64,000 bases of DNA. Origin: Ustulina deusta (Eukaryota; Ascomycota; Sordariomycetes; Xylariales; Xylariaceae). Position 1 is the first letter of the stretch. Every line of letters begins with the position of its first letter. Both the position numbers and the translations under genes were made by a program. The DNA lies in assembly GCA_023159155.1 (NCBI GenBank), contig JAJNNX010000030.1:544738-608737 (forward strand), written 5' to 3'. Below the pieces are notes generated by a model, which saw nothing but the letters and a program-made list of their open reading frames with translations, did no database searches and was not told the DNA's origin. Below are positions 61,895-64,000 of this stretch, piece after piece.

Positions 61895-63769
61895 ATAATA
61901 AAAAATAGCTAGGATTTTATATAGTATTAATTTTTTTAGTAATAATTATTTATTAATTTAATTTTTTATATATATTATATAATAAATTATAAACTAATAT
62001 GAATTTTATTATTTATTTAAAAAATATATATTTTATAAGTTATATAATATATATTTTATATTAAAGTAGTAATATTTATTATATATAAATTTAAAAATAT
62101 TTTTAATATAGTTTTTTAAACTATATAAGAATTATTTTTTATTATAACTAATATAAAAAAGAAAATTATTATTCAATAAAAAAAGAGCTATTATATTCTT
62201 TTAATATTTAGTTAGTTTAATAGCAGGGCTATTTAATTTGTTATTTTTTTTTGCTTTTTTTTTTGTTTTTTTTAAAATAAAATATTCTTTATTTAGCTAT
62301 ATCTAGTATTACTATTATATTTTTACATTATTTTTTTTTAAACTTATTACTAATTATTAAAATTAATATAAAAAGGTTTATTATAACTTTATTTTTTTTG
62401 GCTTTTTTTTATTTTTTTAGTTTTTATAGTAATCTAAAAAATATAGCTAGCACTATATTTAGTATTCTTAATATATAATAAACTTTAAACTAAAATTAAA
62501 AAAAATAATTAGTTATATTAATAAGTTTTAAATTAGTTTTATTTAAATTTATAATATATAATAAAATATATATTATTATTTTGTTGGTTAATTTATAATT
62601 TATTAATATATTTAATAGTTATATATTTAATTAGATTATTTTTTATAACTTTTTATAAATTTAAATTATTATTACTATTTTCTTTTATTAATTTATATTT
62701 TTTTTAACATTACTAATAAACTTGAACAAAAATATAATAAATTTAACTTTCATTATTAAAATATTTTAGTTTAGTATTAATATATTATTTTATTTATTTT
62801 TTAACTAAAAAACTATTAATTTATAGGCTTTTTTACAAATATTTATTGAAAAAAAAACACTTATCTAGTTTCTAGCAATAAATAATATATTATATATATA
62901 AATATTTTTGTAATACTGTTTAGGTTTTTATTTCTTTTTTTATTCGTTTAAAAATAACTTTTAAAATAAAGCTTTATTTTACTAGTTTAAACCCTTTAAT
63001 AAATAAACTAGGTTTTTTTTATTGCAATATTTTAATTTTATAATTAAATTAGGTTATTCTATAGTATAACTAACCAGTTATTTTAATATATATTTTCAGT
63101 TTTTTAAATATTTTAATTTTATTATTTATCTTAGTAATATTTGTATTATTCATATTATATTTTAATAGTTATATTAATAAAAAATAATCTAAAATTTTAA
63201 AGTATTAATATAAACTTTTGTTTTATTAAAAATATTTATTACTATTTTTATATATTTTATATAAATATTAAAATTATTACTAAAAATAATTATATTATTA
63301 ATATAAATTTATATAAAAATATAATATAAAAAAATAAGCAATTTATAAATTTTTAAATTTTATTAATATTATATTAGATTTTTTAAAGCTTTAAAAGCTC
63401 ATAATAATTATTTTATTATAATATTTAAAATATACTAATAGTTAAAAACAAAAACTTAATATATTAAATAATATAAACTAAAGTTTGTTAATTATATTTT
63501 TAATTATATTATTCTAGCTAAATAATAAATATATTTTAATAGTTTTAAACTAATTTTATTATTTATTTATTAGGTTTATATATATTTTTTAATTATTTAG
63601 TATAAATATAATCTTTATTAAGTAATTTATAGATTTTTTTTGCGTATAATATATTACTTATTATTATAATTACTTTAGCTATTAATTTAATTATAAATAT
63701 ATTTATTAGTTTTATTATTTTATAAAATAATATATTTATTTTTATAATTAGTATTATTAGATTTAATTA

Positions 63770-64000
63770 TATATAATTAGCTAGGGCACTTACGGGCCCC
63801 TTTATGCAAAGAGGTCTAGCCAAAGGGTATTTAAACTAAGGGGTCCGGCTAAGGACTACTTATAGACCCCTGTATACAAAAAAGTATATAAAGGGCTCCT
63901 ACCTACCTAATTCTTTTTTTTTTTTTTTTTAAATATAACATATAATAAATAGATTATATTTTACTAGCTTTCCAAACATATACTACTGCTTTAAAATATG
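63770..64000. mobile_element. Start of another insertion, LTR-like, cut by the window end
   Basis: Alignment with copy one (about 41430) stops near 63766-63772 and a base-balanced sequence begins (TAGCTAGGGCACTTACGGGC). It contains a TATA-like GTATATAAAGGG at about 63884-63895 and then a long T run, as in LTR promoters. The partner repeat is outside the window, so the class and limits are inferred. Confidence 0.5.

Larger units (their letters stand above)
55603..64000 (-). mobile_element. Large unassigned LTR element, second copy, cut by the window end
   Basis: It starts with the same LTR (55603-55764) and stays alignable with 36251-41430 of the first copy, including the same low-complexity TTA tracts (around 56870 and 57255). 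It carries two later insertions, at 59096-61894 and from about 63770. Adding the first copy's length, the right LTR should lie several kb beyond the window. The body is RIP-degraded, at many positions differently from copy one. Confidence 0.78.

Noticed and set aside
36088..64000. CRISPR-like or centromere-satellite arrays in the AT-rich block
   Set aside because: Repeats are paired transposon ends and simple A/T tracts; no regularly spaced repeats with unique spacers and no satellite array were seen.

Overview
The window looks like nuclear DNA of a filamentous ascomycete (Pezizomycotina, possibly Sordariomycetes; inference). The reasons are an intron-bearing fungal-type hus1, short 45-62 nt introns, fungal transposon families, and very AT-rich blocks whose transposon copies differ mainly by C-to-T and G-to-A transitions, the mark of repeat-induced point mutation (RIP).

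Layout. Bases 1-497 and 13706 onward are the two halves of one native, base-balanced locus. A Ty1/copia element (498-13700, coded on the minus strand, 160-bp LTRs, GACAG target duplication) split it. A Ty3/gypsy chromovirus (4410-10567, plus strand, 240-bp LTRs, CCCTA duplication) later inserted inside that element. Both are RIP-degraded, with the catalytic aspartates of both reverse transcriptases changed to asparagine.

From 13706 to about 34330 runs a base-balanced, gene-poor island. Its two best genes are hus1 (29831-31087, minus, four exons, 352 aa; clamp subunit of the 9-1-1 DNA-damage checkpoint) and a RING-type protein (31955-32836, minus). It also holds a three-exon gene for a 98-aa secreted Asn/Gly-rich protein (21034-21446), an 89-aa two-exon gene of unknown function (16329-16651), several weaker small spliced candidates, and a frame-broken O-methyltransferase relic (19164-19795). 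The rest is intergenic DNA with scattered coding-like fragments.

From about 34330 to 64000 is a second AT-rich block. It contains a large LTR element of unassigned family (36088-44978, TTTAA duplication), a solo LTR of the same family in the opposite orientation (52052-52218, ATAAA duplication), and a second copy running off the window (55603 onward). That second copy is interrupted by a 2.8-kb LTR element (59096-61894, ATAAT duplication), for which copy one shows the empty site, and near 63770 by the start of another insertion. A Fot1/pogo-type DNA transposon with 61-bp terminal inverted repeats lies at 46235-48094. No intact transposase or polymerase gene survives, so these blocks look like inactivated repeats flanking a small island that keeps a few housekeeping and lineage-specific genes.
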